Notes: a model not told the origin generated them from the sequence alone. A stretch of DNA of 23,224 nt from Candidatus Berkelbacteria bacterium (GCA_024654065.1 JANLIQ010000048.1:1-23224), one strand, 5' to 3'. Shown: positions 5,579-15,403, counted from the stretch's first letter. A program made the numbers and translations.

Positions 5579-6502
5579 ATGAAGTTTATTGGATGGGGGA
5601 AATTAAGAGGTTTTACTTTAATTGAGTTATTGGTGGTGATAACCATTATTGGAATTTTGATTACCCTAGTAACGGTAGCTGTTGTGCCTGTTCAGAGAAG
5701 AAGTCGAGACGCCAAACGTAAAGCCGAGATTAATAGTTTTCTGTCGGGAATTAATTTATTTAAGGCAGATTTTAAAATTTATCCTAATCCGACTTTTTAT
5801 TTAGGGAGTTACGGTGGTTCGACTTTTGATACTGATATTCCGAAGAATCCTAACTCAAACTATGCAGTTGCTAGTGATATAAAGAGCAACTGTAATCCAG
5901 CAAGCATTGGTCAAACAAATACCTTCCTTAATTTAAACGGAGTACTTGGCTTGACAGATCCAATGAAGCCGACCGAAGACGAAATGAATAGAAACCCGTT
6001 ATTAATGAAACCCGGCTTTGCCTCAGTCAACAATTTTCTTATCTGTTTACGATATATGGATAGGGTGCTCGCAGATCCCAAACCAATCACGGCCAACCCC
6101 TGGGACAAATATCAGTATAGGGTTTCTTATGATTACGGTGATGTGATCGTCACGTCAAGGCTTGAGAACGATACAGACTCTGACTCTGTTATATTATTTA
6201 CTGATAGTAAAGCAAACACCATCAAGCGCTACTATAAGGGCAGTGGAGTGGTTGTGCGTCATCTTGACGATAGTAGCGATGTGGACGGTGACTCGAACGG
6301 CTTTTTCACTAGCTTGGCTGGTGGGATCAACGACGGCAGGTATCTCTATCAGTGTCTGAAAACACCACCCACACCTACCGACATTAGTCGAGACAATCGA
6401 GTTAGCTACGAACCAATAGTTTCGAGTGGTTCTAATTGGGTGGCTAATACCACCCAATGCTATAACGATACAACGGGGTTGGGTGTTGTTGATGCGTTCT
6501 AA
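5579..6502 (+). CDS. Type IV pilin / GspG-like pseudopilin with large C-terminal domain
   Basis: A 307-residue prepilin. The type III signal is textbook: MKFIGWGKLRG then FTLIELLVVITIIGILITLV, with prepilin peptidase cleavage expected after Gly11 and the conserved Glu at mature position 5. The hydrophobic helix continues to about residue 36, followed by RRSRDAKRKAEINSFLSGIN, the typical start of the globular domain in GspG-type pseudopilins. The C-terminal 240 residues are longer than usual and contain several Cys. It is the first pilin-like gene after pilC (53-base gap) and is overlapped by the next gene. No clear ribosome binding site precedes the ATG. Confidence 0.88.
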   Translation: MKFIGWGKLRGFTLIELLVVITIIGILITLVTVAVVPVQRRSRDAKRKAEINSFLSGINLFKADFKIYPNPTFYLGSYGGSTFDTDIPKNPNSNYAVASDIKSNCNPASIGQTNTFLNLNGVLGLTDPMKPTEDEMNRNPLLMKPGFASVNNFLICLRYMDRVLADPKPITANPWDKYQYRVSYDYGDVIVTSRLENDTDSDSVILFTDSKANTIKRYYKGSGVVVRHLDDSSDVDGDSNGFFTSLAGGINDGRYLYQCLKTPPTPTDISRDNRVSYEPIVSSGSNWVANTTQCYNDTTGLGVVDAF

Positions 6503-7793
6503 CTCACCTGGATACTCGTTAATCGAACTACTAGTGGTAATCGCCGTTATCACCGTAATTGGTATTACCAGCATCCCAAATCTTTTTAATCGTAATGATC
6601 GGATGTTACTGGATTCTAGTGCCAGTCAAATTCGACAGGTAATTATTGAAGCCGAGACTCGAGCTCAAGCCCCGGATAAAAATGATAGTTCAGGTGCTCC
6701 TCAAGTTTTTCAAGTCTCGTTTGGTAAGTTTACTAAAGGTGCTACCGCGACTGGAATTGCCAATGGCGAAGTAACAACTAATACTGTCGCTCTTCAACGT
6801 GGACTGGTCCAATGTGATATTGGCGATGTACAAGGTGATTTCACGACTTTACGCAACATTATTTTACCGAGGGGTATTTTTATTTCATCGTTTTATCCCT
6901 CCAATCAAACTACTAGTGACGATCAAGCAGTGATACGTTTTGCTGTTGGTGATAGTGGTTTTAGTTGTGGAAGTAGCAATAACCCAGCATTTAAATCAGG
7001 TCAACTTTTCTTGGCAAACTGGTCAGGTATAGACAAACGTAACGGTTCCACTGTTGCTCGCTATTTGGTTGTTACATTGGGAAGTCAAAAAGTTGGTGAC
7101 AAACGCTATGTGACACTTGATCGTGTGACCCATCAGGTAGCTATCTCTAGATCCAACCCCCAGAGCTATTTTACACCGGTAACCGATTCATTGGCGCCCA
7201 AATGGAACGACGACAACCCGCCCAACAATACTATAGACCCCAATAAGTTTACCATTTCGGTCGCCTGCGGTTCATCGCAATCAGACATCACTATCAGCTA
7301 CCCCCGAGCCAGAGACCGAATTAATGATCCGAACACCGTCGATGCGAATTTGTTCGTTGCTTATAACATCAACTGGAAAGTCGGCTCGCTCGACCAACCG
7401 TTAGCGATTAACTATTTCTATGACCTTGGGTTGGATACGGTACGGTTTCAGTTCAGCACGGATTTGTTTACTGTTGCTAACCAACCCAAAAACGTCACGA
7501 TAACTGTTGCGGCAGTTGATGCACGGGGTTCTCCTGACGGAAATCAGCCGGCCTACGGTGGATCTGATAATATTCTTAATCAACGACAAAAGGACTTCGT
7601 CCTTTCCTGTGGCTCGATAATCTCCTCCCAACCGCCCGATCCCGCCCCACCGATAATTCAAAATGACCCCGGTGGAAACGCAAAAGCCTGTAATCCAACG
7701 GATGTTACATTAGAAACTAATAGCATATGGCGTCGCTTGTCTCGACTTGTGGTAGGACGAGCTGAGGCTGGTTTTATATTAATCTGCCTATGA
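6492..7793 (+). CDS. Pseudopilin with extended C-terminal domain
   Basis: The start is placed at 6492, which gives a proper prepilin leader MRSNSPG followed by YSLIELLVVIAVITVIGITS; a longer frame from 6426 would bury it. It overlaps the previous gene by 11 bases. The 433-residue product has Glu at mature position 5, a single N-terminal helix, and then a secreted-type domain rich in Asn, Asp, Ser and Thr with scattered Cys. No named domain is recognised beyond the pilin N-terminus. Its C-terminus (RLVVGRAEAGFILICL) overlaps the start of the next gene in ATGA. It is probably a minor pilin incorporated at or near the tip. Confidence 0.85.
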   Translation: MRSNSPGYSLIELLVVIAVITVIGITSIPNLFNRNDRMLLDSSASQIRQVIIEAETRAQAPDKNDSSGAPQVFQVSFGKFTKGATATGIANGEVTTNTVALQRGLVQCDIGDVQGDFTTLRNIILPRGIFISSFYPSNQTTSDDQAVIRFAVGDSGFSCGSSNNPAFKSGQLFLANWSGIDKRNGSTVARYLVVTLGSQKVGDKRYVTLDRVTHQVAISRSNPQSYFTPVTDSLAPKWNDDNPPNNTIDPNKFTISVACGSSQSDITISYPRARDRINDPNTVDANLFVAYNINWKVGSLDQPLAINYFYDLGLDTVRFQFSTDLFTVANQPKNVTITVAAVDARGSPDGNQPAYGGSDNILNQRQKDFVLSCGSIISSQPPDPAPPIIQNDPGGNAKACNPTDVTLETNSIWRRLSRLVVGRAEAGFILICL

Positions 7794-8275
7794 AGAAACA
7801 AGGTTTTTCTTTGATAGAGGTAATCTTTGCAATTGCTTTTCTAGTCCTAGTTGGGGTTGCTATGGCAACGCTAAATAATGCTGCCGCTCGCCTAACCGAA
7901 ACGACTGAATTGAAACAAATTGCCTTAGGCTTGAACGAGCAGTCATTAGCGTTTGTAGCACTGGAAAAAAGGACTAAGGGAGCTAATTTTGCGACAGCTT
8001 ACGGCCCTTCTCCTGGCATTGATTGCATTGGTACGGACAAAACCTGCTATGTCGTTTGCCCCCCAAATGAGACTAATCCGACTTGTGGACTCATAATTCA
8101 GAAAACCAAATCTTCTCTACAGGTTGGAACGAGTAAGTTGCAATTCGTGCCATCAATTGTCATACGTGAGGCTTACGGTACGTCAGGTACTAATAAGCGC
8201 TATCTCGTTAACGCAACTACTTCCTGGGGCAAAGGAGTGCAGAGACAGATGACAACAGCAAGGATATTAGAATAG
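7790..8275 (+). CDS. PilV-like minor pseudopilin
   Basis: A 161-residue prepilin with leader MKKQG and mature start FSLIEVIFAIAFLVLVGVAM, cleaved after Gly5 and with Glu at mature +5. The short leader and the following LNNAAARLTETTELKQIALG resemble PilV/GspI minor pilins. Several Cys residues in the C-terminal half (IDCIGTDKTCYVVCPPNET, then TCGLI) suggest disulphides outside the cell. The start overlaps the preceding stop in ATGA, so translation is coupled. It ends two bases before the next start. In known systems such subunits help prime pilus assembly and form the tip complex with PilW- and PilX-like proteins, which are the next two genes here. Confidence 0.85.
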   Translation: MKKQGFSLIEVIFAIAFLVLVGVAMATLNNAAARLTETTELKQIALGLNEQSLAFVALEKRTKGANFATAYGPSPGIDCIGTDKTCYVVCPPNETNPTCGLIIQKTKSSLQVGTSKLQFVPSIVIREAYGTSGTNKRYLVNATTSWGKGVQRQMTTARILE

Positions 8276-8277
8276 CA

Positions 8278-9894
8278 ATGAAGCAGCTAATGGTTAAACA
8301 TAAATTTTTGTCAGCTGATCAAAAAGAGTCTAGGTGTTCTTTAAAACGAAGTTTTACCCTTATTGAATTAGTTGTTAGTGTCGCTTTATTACTTGTGGCG
8401 TTAAGTATTGCTTTATTTGCTGTAGTTGGTTCTAACGGTATGATTCAAAAAGCCGATGCTCGATCATCTATTAGCGAGAGCACTCGCAGTGTTGGGGATG
8501 CTATTCGTCAAACAGTTGATAATGCGCCGGTAGGTGGTGTGAGCATACTCCTAGATTCGGTTGACCAGATTACGCCCGTTGCCATTCAGGTCAAAGCATT
8601 TTCTAGTTTACAATCTGGTAACACCTGTACGATTATTGGTCGAGCTTCAGTTGATGCAGATCCTCAAGCAACTGGGGAGGAGAAATATACAATTGGCAAA
8701 GACGGTAAACTCATTGCCCTACTTATTTATAATATTGACTCAGGTGGTGGTTGTCCCAGTCTAACAACTGATCCGATTTATCAAAATCGTCTAACTAATC
8801 CTCAAGCAGTTGTTAAAGACATCAAGTTTTCTCTTCTAAGCGTTGGATGTGACCCTATTGTTCCACCTACCTGTATCACCAAACAATTATTAAGATATTC
8901 CTTGACTCTTGAGATGACTCAAAAAGGAAGTGGTGGAACTAGTGAAGCTCGCCAACCTACCCTAACTATTCAAGAAGGATTACCTCTTGGTTTAGTTAAC
9001 GAAGCAACAACAATTTTAAAAATAGATACAACTTTTTTGCCTGACGCCAATGCTAACGGACCATATATTGCTAGCGTTGTTGCTAGCGGGGGTATGCCAG
9101 ATTATCATTGGTCTGAGTTAACTGGAAATTGGCCGCCAGGGTCTCAATGGAACATCAATCCAAATACAGGCGTGATTTCTGGGACGCCGAATTCACAACA
9201 AGCTGCGGGTAACACTTATCTTATCAACGTCAAGGTAACAGATAGCGACAACCCAGCTAGTTTCGTTACGAGAGCATTGTCAATAAAAGTACTAGACAAC
9301 TTAATAACGATTTCTACAGCATCCCCGTTGCCTAATGCTACGGAAGGGTCTCAATATACTTTGCAAATGGCTGCTACTATACGTCCCAGCAACGGGACGT
9401 GTGGAAGTTGTGTTTGGTCGCTGGATTCGGGAACCCTACCTTCCGGGATTACATTGGACAGTACCGGTAAAATCTCAGGTAAACCTGACGCAGGTAGCGC
9501 AGGAACATACAGCCCTATCATAAGAGCAATCGACGGTAGTCATCCAACTAACTATATTACACAAGCTTTTCAACTGACCGTACTTCCAGCTTCGGGCGGC
9601 CAAACTCTAACCATAACAACAACTAGTTTGCCAGGCGGTACGGTTAGTACTCCCTACTCCCAAGCAATAACGGCAACAGGTGGAACTACTCCATATACTT
9701 GGTCACTTTTTTCCGGAACATTGCCACCGGGACTGATATTGACTTCGGGAACACCCTCGGCAACACTAAGTGGCAACCCAACCTTAGCCGGTACCTATAA
9801 TTTTGTTCTTAAGGTTGCAGAAAATGGTCGTGGTACCGACACCCAAGACTTTGTTATTATTATTCTTGGTGGTGGTATGCCTGGGGCGACGTAA
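8278..9894 (+). CDS. PilW-like pseudopilin fused to three He_PIG Ig-like repeats
   Basis: A 538-residue protein with an unusual prepilin signal: a 25-residue basic leader ending KRS, then FTLIELVVSVALLLVALSIA. The residue before the cleavage point is Ser25 instead of Gly, which some prepilin peptidases accept. A pilin-like domain fills residues 26-235. Three Ig-like He_PIG repeats follow at about 270-340, 351-437 and 443-531, each with the signature W-S-L-x-SGTLPxGL...G-x-I-S-G-x-P...GTY. He_PIG modules occur in bacterial surface adhesins, so the protein probably extends a binding stalk from the pilus. It lies two bases after the PilV-like gene and two bases before the next gene. Confidence 0.85.
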   Translation: MKQLMVKHKFLSADQKESRCSLKRSFTLIELVVSVALLLVALSIALFAVVGSNGMIQKADARSSISESTRSVGDAIRQTVDNAPVGGVSILLDSVDQITPVAIQVKAFSSLQSGNTCTIIGRASVDADPQATGEEKYTIGKDGKLIALLIYNIDSGGGCPSLTTDPIYQNRLTNPQAVVKDIKFSLLSVGCDPIVPPTCITKQLLRYSLTLEMTQKGSGGTSEARQPTLTIQEGLPLGLVNEATTILKIDTTFLPDANANGPYIASVVASGGMPDYHWSELTGNWPPGSQWNINPNTGVISGTPNSQQAAGNTYLINVKVTDSDNPASFVTRALSIKVLDNLITISTASPLPNATEGSQYTLQMAATIRPSNGTCGSCVWSLDSGTLPSGITLDSTGKISGKPDAGSAGTYSPIIRAIDGSHPTNYITQAFQLTVLPASGGQTLTITTTSLPGGTVSTPYSQAITATGGTTPYTWSLFSGTLPPGLILTSGTPSATLSGNPTLAGTYNFVLKVAENGRGTDTQDFVIIILGGGMPGAT

Positions 9895-9896
9895 AA

Positions 9897-12800
9897 ATGA
9901 AAACTAATAAACCATACAATTCTGGTGGCTCAGCCCTCTTACTCACTGTCATGATAATCGCTATTTTGACGACGACGACCTTGGCATCAATTGCGGTTCG
10001 TTTTGATCAGTTAGCTTCAACCGATAAAATTGCCAATTCGGCTGTTGCTAAATCTGCTGCTGACTCAGCTCTTGTAAAACTTAAAGAAAAACTAGCAGCC
10101 CCAACGGCGATAAACCCAACAATTTTCGATCTTGATAAAAATGAGGAAACAACTCCAATTCCAACTCCATTTCGACCCAGTCCACGAAAAATTGTTTCAA
10201 CTTACCAGAAAATTCAAACTTCATTGCCGCGATGCAACGGAGTTATTGTCTTACTGCCATGGACTAACGATGGCCAGTACTTATTAAACCAGACTAATGA
10301 TGCCAATCCAGCGTTGATCTTTAACTACGCTAATATCGTTAATGACACTCCTTTGGGAATTATTCCAGGTAATGGAGGTTTGAGTCCAACCGATAAAGAT
10401 AAAACTGTCTCCCAGCTAACAAATATGGGCCATTTTTATAATCCTTTTGCACCAGTTGGTGCTAGACAAAAAGATTTAAATTATTGGACCGTTAAGCTCG
10501 GCGGACCACAAGACCAATTTTTAACTAAAAAAAGCACCGATGGAGTAAGCTCGTTCTACAAGGACGTTGATTTTGTTTATCTGCCGTATCTACCGCGCTG
10601 GAGCGATTCGGGAATATTTACTTCCACCCCTGGCACGAAAGTTGATCGAATTAGTGCTAGCACCTTAAGGACAAAATTTGAAACTATAATTAAGGAGAAC
10701 AATTTCAAAGTCTGGATTGATGCTTCAATATCTGATGCGCAACTTTATCAATATGGCTTTGGTGATTTGTTTGTTAACTCAACCGACTACAAATTAAAAT
10801 GGCTCCAACCGTCGCTGTGGAACGATACTCCTGAAGCCGATGATCTATCAACACCGTACAAAACCGATGATGCCGAAAATGCTACGCTGACTTGGAGCAA
10901 AAAGAGCCAACCGGTAATGACGAACGACGATTCAGGCTGGAAAACATCGATCGTTAAGGGAGCAAAATCCTTTTCGTTTATTAAATTATCAACAAATCCG
11001 ACTTTTTCAGTCGGTAGCTCTATTACCGGCTTAATTTATGGCTCGCTCGAGGGACTACGGCTAGATCAGTCGATCACATTGGTTTTACTTGATAAAAATC
11101 AGCAACCTCTATCGCTACAATCGCGTGGACAAGATCAAGGACGGCTCTATTCCGTCAAGCTAACCAGCATTGGACCAACGTCGATTAGTAACGGTGTTGA
11201 ATCAATAAGCGTTACCTTCAAGTTGGGCAATGATGATTATAATACTCCACTTAGATCTACCGTTCCCCCTAGAGCCGTGACCGGGGACGACATAGATACT
11301 ATTGCAGTTTTGGCGCCGCCACAATTCTCGACAAATAATTCAATAGATTCGGTTAGTATTAGTATTAACGGTACCGTCATTACTCCCGCTAACAATCACC
11401 AGTGTGCGACCATCTGTCCGGCCATCGGCGACTTAGTCAGTTTGACGAAAGCGCCCAATAAGCCTGTTTGGGGTAAAGTAACGAATGTTGATTTCGGCAG
11501 CGGTACATCGTTCGCTAAGTTTACCGTTGACAAACTTCGCCAGAGCCCACTGCCAATCCGAGAGATGGCCTATACTTATTTTGAAAAAAATGGTCCGAAA
11601 ATAGCTTACTACGGTGGGGCAGTGAATATGAACGAATATGACGGCGGCTATGCTTCGGAATCCGATCAATTGTGGATCTACGACCCGGAGGCAGACTCTT
11701 GGACATTTCCTACCCAAACTAACGGCACACCACCCGGCCGTCGTGCTGGCGCTTCAATGGTTTTTGATTCGGTCAACCAGCGCTTAGTAATGATTGGCGG
11801 TTATTATCACGAAGCAGTAATGCAAGCACCAAACGAAATTAACTGCGAAACTAACCAAGCAACTTGTCTTTACACTAACCGACCGGGGCTGCGGATTGCT
11901 AAACGAGTCACTAACGATGTATATGCCTTTGATCTAAATCTTAATACATGGGAAAAGATAAACTATACTTTCGACCAACCAACCCAAAAAATTCAGCATG
12001 GGCAACAATATACCGTTCGTGTTACCTCAACACTGGCTGATCGCTCTGGTTTAGAGCGGTGGAACTGGACAGTAAAAAATAAACATGGCACATTCCCAAC
12101 ACTTGAGATTAATGGCACTTATACTTCGTACTTGTATCTTGATTCTTCTGTCTCGGGTCTTGCCAAAGGTGATGAAGTCTACTTGTACGGAAATAAACTA
12201 GCTGATCATAGTAAATTTTACGCTTGGGGCAAAGTAACAACTGTTATTGACTCTAATAACGTGGTCGAACTCATGGTCTACGGTTATAACTATAACGGCA
12301 CTGGAGAACAGTTTGATATGGAGTCTCTAGCGCTTCAAGTGGTTAAACGACAAATAACAACCAATACCACCTGTAGCGGAGTAATAGACGCTACCCATTA
12401 TTATTGCCAATTACCCTCGAATGACACGACCGGCTACGCTGTTGGAGACTCGGTTGTCTTAGAGCAATACGACGGGAACAATCTGACTAAGACCCTATCT
12501 GGCTATATAAACTATATCGAAATTGATAAGATTTATTTTGTCTCCGACGAGAAGAAAATTGCCAATAATGACTTTGTGATACAAAATCGGGACACTGCTA
12601 TCGCTGCCAGTGACTCAGCTATCTTCTTCCCCTCGCCTCGTTACGGTGCTTCGTTTGCTCTCCAACCGCTTGCACCAACAAAGGCCTCATACTGGGAGGG
12701 GGCTGCTAAAAATATCAACTACAATATGCGTTTTGCTGATTTATGGAATGTTCAGTTTGCGCTCAAGACACTCCTTTGCACTAATTCCTGCACCGCCGCC

Positions 12801-14927
12801 TGGTCGTTCCAGCCTACAGATAATACTATCGATCCCAACTTTACCACTAATAGCGTTTACAACTTTCAGGTTATTCGGTCGAATTACGCTTATCAAGTTT
12901 CAACTAGAAATGTTACAGGTGGCGGGGTGAACCTTGAGGCAGTCAAAGATAAAAATTTCACCGACCGTAATAATATTACTTACAAAATCTGGGACGACAG
13001 TAAGAAATGGCGGATGGAAATTGATTCCAATGATGCCGATAAGGTTGTTGTTGGAGCCTGGGCAACACTAGAGCGGCGAACAAGTGATGGCAGTCGCGAA
13101 ACTTTTCACGGCATTGTTGAAGATATGTTTACTGATTCGCCATGTGGTGTAGTTTACTATGCTGAACAGCTCTGCCTGAGGCATAACCCGGACTATCCAG
13201 GGGATTCCGGCCTTTCGGGTGATTCAAAGAACGTCAAAGTCACTATGACTCCGTCGTTTGACACAACTACGACTATAGGAGGTACCTTCAAGGGTTATTC
13301 TGATCATGTCTCGCTCCAAAACGTGCTAAATCTTGGTCGGGTTCCGGGTGTCGGTGCGATGGTGATGATTTGGCATACTGGTAACCCACCCGGGACTTTC
13401 CCTGTCAACGCATATACCTTTATCGTTACAAGACGAGCTTTTGTAAACAATACTTTCAATATTTACTTTGACAAACTGATCGCTTCGCCCCATCCGTTCA
13501 GTTACAGTAGTAGTCAGATTGCTAGTGCTAGTGGGTCGGACCGCCTTATCACAATTACCGATCACCAAATGAATTATTATGACTCTACCAATGCCCCAGA
13601 GTGGGTCAAAGATGTTGCTAACAACGGCGCTTGGAAGATTCGCCTCTCCGCCAAAAATCCCAATCTTCTCTTTCGCCCCTCGCCCCGTCGAGCTGGCGTG
13701 GTCTCTAGCGTCTATACTCCCGGCCCCTCATTTGGAGGCAACCCAACCCCTGGGACCAGTAAGATATTTATGACCGGCGGGACCTTTGGCCAATACGGTT
13801 CGCTATGGAAGCAGAATAACGCCGGGGCAACAACAACCAACACCCCTGCTTGGACGCCCCAGTATGTCTCGCCCAACTCGGCGAGTGACATCCCCAATTT
13901 GTTTGGGGGTTCACTGATTGCCTATAAATCTGGCGGATTAACCAAGCTTGTCTACTTTGGGGGAAAACAAAAAACCGACCTCTCCAGTTCTGATTACGGC
14001 CTTTCAATCGGCGCCAAAGTGCTTGGCCGACCAGATAACGGCAATTATATCGATAACAGCTACTTTATTATTGATAACGCCAGTACTGCAGATCAGACTG
14101 CGCTTTCTCTAACTAACACAATTATTTCCAACAAATCGTCGAGTTGGCCTTCTGGAGTTGATAACTCGCTGAAATTTAAAGGAAGCAATCGAGAGGGGAA
14201 GGCGGTCTGTGCCTATTTAGGACAAGTTGGCTGCACTTCAGAAGAGCTTTTAAGTCAGCTGGGTAATATGGGTCGACTTAACGACATAACATCAAACGAA
14301 ACTTATAACGGCTGGACGTGGGGCAGAACTGCCTTATTGACGGAACTTGGCGATCAGTTTAGAAGCCACGGTGATCCCGCTAAAGCCAGTTTGATTATGT
14401 CCGCCCCAACTCTATCTGGTAGTGGCGTTAACGATCGTTGGGATCAAGATGGTTATCGCCCGTATCTTTGCGATAAAATCGGTACTAATGGGTGTACTAC
14501 CACTACTACTTATGGTAGAGCCTCAACTAATTTTGGCAATAAAGCCGGTGGCTTAGTTGCCTATAGTGCAATCAATAAATCACCAGATGTAGGTGGTGCG
14601 ATTTTGGCCACTAGTGTCGGCGTCGGCACCGCTATCGCCAGCAATCGCGGTGGCGTTACCGGTACGACCGGTGGATGGTATAGCTATTGTGCAAAAAGTG
14701 ACACAACAGTGGATGGTAACGGTGCTTATACCTGCAATAGCAATGCGACTCGTTATCTTCCCTCCCTACCTGACGCCGAAGACTTGCTCTTTCTGCTCAA
14801 CGCCACTCAAGCACTCGGCGCTACCGATACCTATAAAGTTGTTGGCTACTATGGTGGGGTCAAGCGTGGTTACCTCGTCACCTCCGTCTCCGGTACTTTG
14901 CCAAAAGTCTACGAAATCGTGCCGTAA
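9897..14927 (+). CDS. Giant PilX-like pilus tip protein with kelch-type repeats
   Basis: A 1,676-residue protein, several times longer than ordinary PilX. The N-terminus SGGSALLLTVMIIAILTTTT is a PilX-type membrane helix without the Glu5 of major pilins. The exported part has kelch-like blades: one near residue 568 (IAYYGG ... LWIYDPEADSWTF), one near 615-640 (RRAGASMVFDSVNQRLVMIGG) with NDVYAFDLNLNTWEKINY at 672-690, another beginning PSPRYGASFAL near 910, and PSPRRAGVVSS with KIFMTGGTFG and KLVYFGG at 1260-1360. These suggest one or two beta-propellers split by long insertions. The position as last large gene of the minor-pilin operon fits a tip adhesin. The C-terminus TLPKVYEIVP recurs at 17981-18010. 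Confidence 0.85.
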   Translation: MKTNKPYNSGGSALLLTVMIIAILTTTTLASIAVRFDQLASTDKIANSAVAKSAADSALVKLKEKLAAPTAINPTIFDLDKNEETTPIPTPFRPSPRKIVSTYQKIQTSLPRCNGVIVLLPWTNDGQYLLNQTNDANPALIFNYANIVNDTPLGIIPGNGGLSPTDKDKTVSQLTNMGHFYNPFAPVGARQKDLNYWTVKLGGPQDQFLTKKSTDGVSSFYKDVDFVYLPYLPRWSDSGIFTSTPGTKVDRISASTLRTKFETIIKENNFKVWIDASISDAQLYQYGFGDLFVNSTDYKLKWLQPSLWNDTPEADDLSTPYKTDDAENATLTWSKKSQPVMTNDDSGWKTSIVKGAKSFSFIKLSTNPTFSVGSSITGLIYGSLEGLRLDQSITLVLLDKNQQPLSLQSRGQDQGRLYSVKLTSIGPTSISNGVESISVTFKLGNDDYNTPLRSTVPPRAVTGDDIDTIAVLAPPQFSTNNSIDSVSISINGTVITPANNHQCATICPAIGDLVSLTKAPNKPVWGKVTNVDFGSGTSFAKFTVDKLRQSPLPIREMAYTYFEKNGPKIAYYGGAVNMNEYDGGYASESDQLWIYDPEADSWTFPTQTNGTPPGRRAGASMVFDSVNQRLVMIGGYYHEAVMQAPNEINCETNQATCLYTNRPGLRIAKRVTNDVYAFDLNLNTWEKINYTFDQPTQKIQHGQQYTVRVTSTLADRSGLERWNWTVKNKHGTFPTLEINGTYTSYLYLDSSVSGLAKGDEVYLYGNKLADHSKFYAWGKVTTVIDSNNVVELMVYGYNYNGTGEQFDMESLALQVVKRQITTNTTCSGVIDATHYYCQLPSNDTTGYAVGDSVVLEQYDGNNLTKTLSGYINYIEIDKIYFVSDEKKIANNDFVIQNRDTAIAASDSAIFFPSPRYGASFALQPLAPTKASYWEGAAKNINYNMRFADLWNVQFALKTLLCTNSCTAAWSFQPTDNTIDPNFTTNSVYNFQVIRSNYAYQVSTRNVTGGGVNLEAVKDKNFTDRNNITYKIWDDSKKWRMEIDSNDADKVVVGAWATLERRTSDGSRETFHGIVEDMFTDSPCGVVYYAEQLCLRHNPDYPGDSGLSGDSKNVKVTMTPSFDTTTTIGGTFKGYSDHVSLQNVLNLGRVPGVGAMVMIWHTGNPPGTFPVNAYTFIVTRRAFVNNTFNIYFDKLIASPHPFSYSSSQIASASGSDRLITITDHQMNYYDSTNAPEWVKDVANNGAWKIRLSAKNPNLLFRPSPRRAGVVSSVYTPGPSFGGNPTPGTSKIFMTGGTFGQYGSLWKQNNAGATTTNTPAWTPQYVSPNSASDIPNLFGGSLIAYKSGGLTKLVYFGGKQKTDLSSSDYGLSIGAKVLGRPDNGNYIDNSYFIIDNASTADQTALSLTNTIISNKSSSWPSGVDNSLKFKGSNREGKAVCAYLGQVGCTSEELLSQLGNMGRLNDITSNETYNGWTWGRTALLTELGDQFRSHGDPAKASLIMSAPTLSGSGVNDRWDQDGYRPYLCDKIGTNGCTTTTTYGRASTNFGNKAGGLVAYSAINKSPDVGGAILATSVGVGTAIASNRGGVTGTTGGWYSYCAKSDTTVDGNGAYTCNSNATRYLPSLPDAEDLLFLLNATQALGATDTYKVVGYYGGVKRGYLVTSVSGTLPKVYEIVP

Positions 14928-14930
14928 CAA

Positions 14931-14959
14931 TTGGCGATAAACAAACTTTCTGCTAATAT
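14931..14959 (+). promoter_or_regulatory. Promoter of the small membrane protein
   Basis: TTGGCG, 17 nt, TAATAT, placed directly after the stop of the giant pilus gene. Confidence 0.6.
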
Positions 14960-14994
14960 TTCTGCTTAGACGGACTTTGCCAAGGAGGTAAGTT

Positions 14995-15219
14995 GTGTTA
15001 GATGCTTTTCTGTACGCAATAGGAGCAATTGCCGTACTAGTAATTGCGTTTGTCCACGAGACTATTTGTTACTATCGTCGTGAACGCGATCTTTATCGCG
15101 AACTATGGCGACAGTCTGACCAACGAATGAGTGAGTTAGTTGCCGATTTGAGTCCGGAAGCAAATGAGCTGGACTTGACCGACTTGAATGCCAATTACAA
15201 CCCGACGCGCTACAACTGA
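14995..15219 (+). CDS. Small membrane protein with charged tail, 74 aa
   Basis: The start is a GTG at 14995, chosen because AAGGAGG lies 6 bases upstream. The N-terminus is one membrane helix (LDAFLYAIGAIAVLVIAFVH). A strongly charged, probably helical segment follows (YYRRERDLYRELWRQSDQRM), then an acidic tail (LSPEANELDLTDLN). The topology is likely N-out/C-in, because the positive cluster follows the helix. It has its own promoter and terminator, so it is not simply the last gene of the pilus operon. The family is not recognised. It is the last gene before the efp-tail array. Confidence 0.7.
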   Translation: MLDAFLYAIGAIAVLVIAFVHETICYYRRERDLYRELWRQSDQRMSELVADLSPEANELDLTDLNANYNPTRYN

Positions 15220-15231
15220 TCTTTCCAATCG

Positions 15232-15263
15232 TCCCGCCTTAGGCAACAAGGTGGGATATCTTT
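15232..15263 (+). terminator. Terminator abutting efp tail copy 1
   Basis: TCCCGCCTT pairs with AAGGTGGGA (9 bp, one G-U) around a 7-nt loop, followed by TATCTTT. The T-tract overlaps the complement of the efp stop codon (15262-15264). Confidence 0.75.
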
Positions 15264-15378
15264 ATGCTCTTGAATCGTAGCTGCCGGTTTCAGTATTGAC
15301 GATGATGGTATCACCGGTTTTGACAAACAGAGGGACATTCACTGTGGCGCCAGTTTCTAACTCCGCGAGCTTAGTACC
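15262..15378 (-). pseudogene. efp: efp 3'-end fragment, copy 1
   Basis: Read on the minus strand this gives LETGATVNVPLFVKTGDTII then VNTETGSYDSRA and a stop. This is the C-terminal OB-domain end of elongation factor P (compare the family pattern KPATLETGA.V.VPLF...GD.I.V.T.TG.Y..R). Upstream it diverges (GTKLAE in place of KPAT) and there is no start codon or N-terminal domain, so it is a displaced gene end. It is the leftmost and most divergent copy, adjoining the terminator of the pilus-side membrane gene. An unusual number of differences from copies 2-5 fall at third codon positions. Confidence 0.85.
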
Positions 15379-15403
15379 CAGCAAAAACTAATTAGTGTTT
15401 CCA

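Noticed and set aside
6194..6574. Minus-strand frame of 126 codons inside the pseudopilin genes
   Set aside because: It overlaps two well-supported prepilin genes and has no independent support.
4320..15219. Alternative genetic code with TGA read as glycine
   Set aside because: TGA ends several genes at natural C-termini (pilC, the pseudopilin ending at 7793, regulator A), and no gene needs readthrough.
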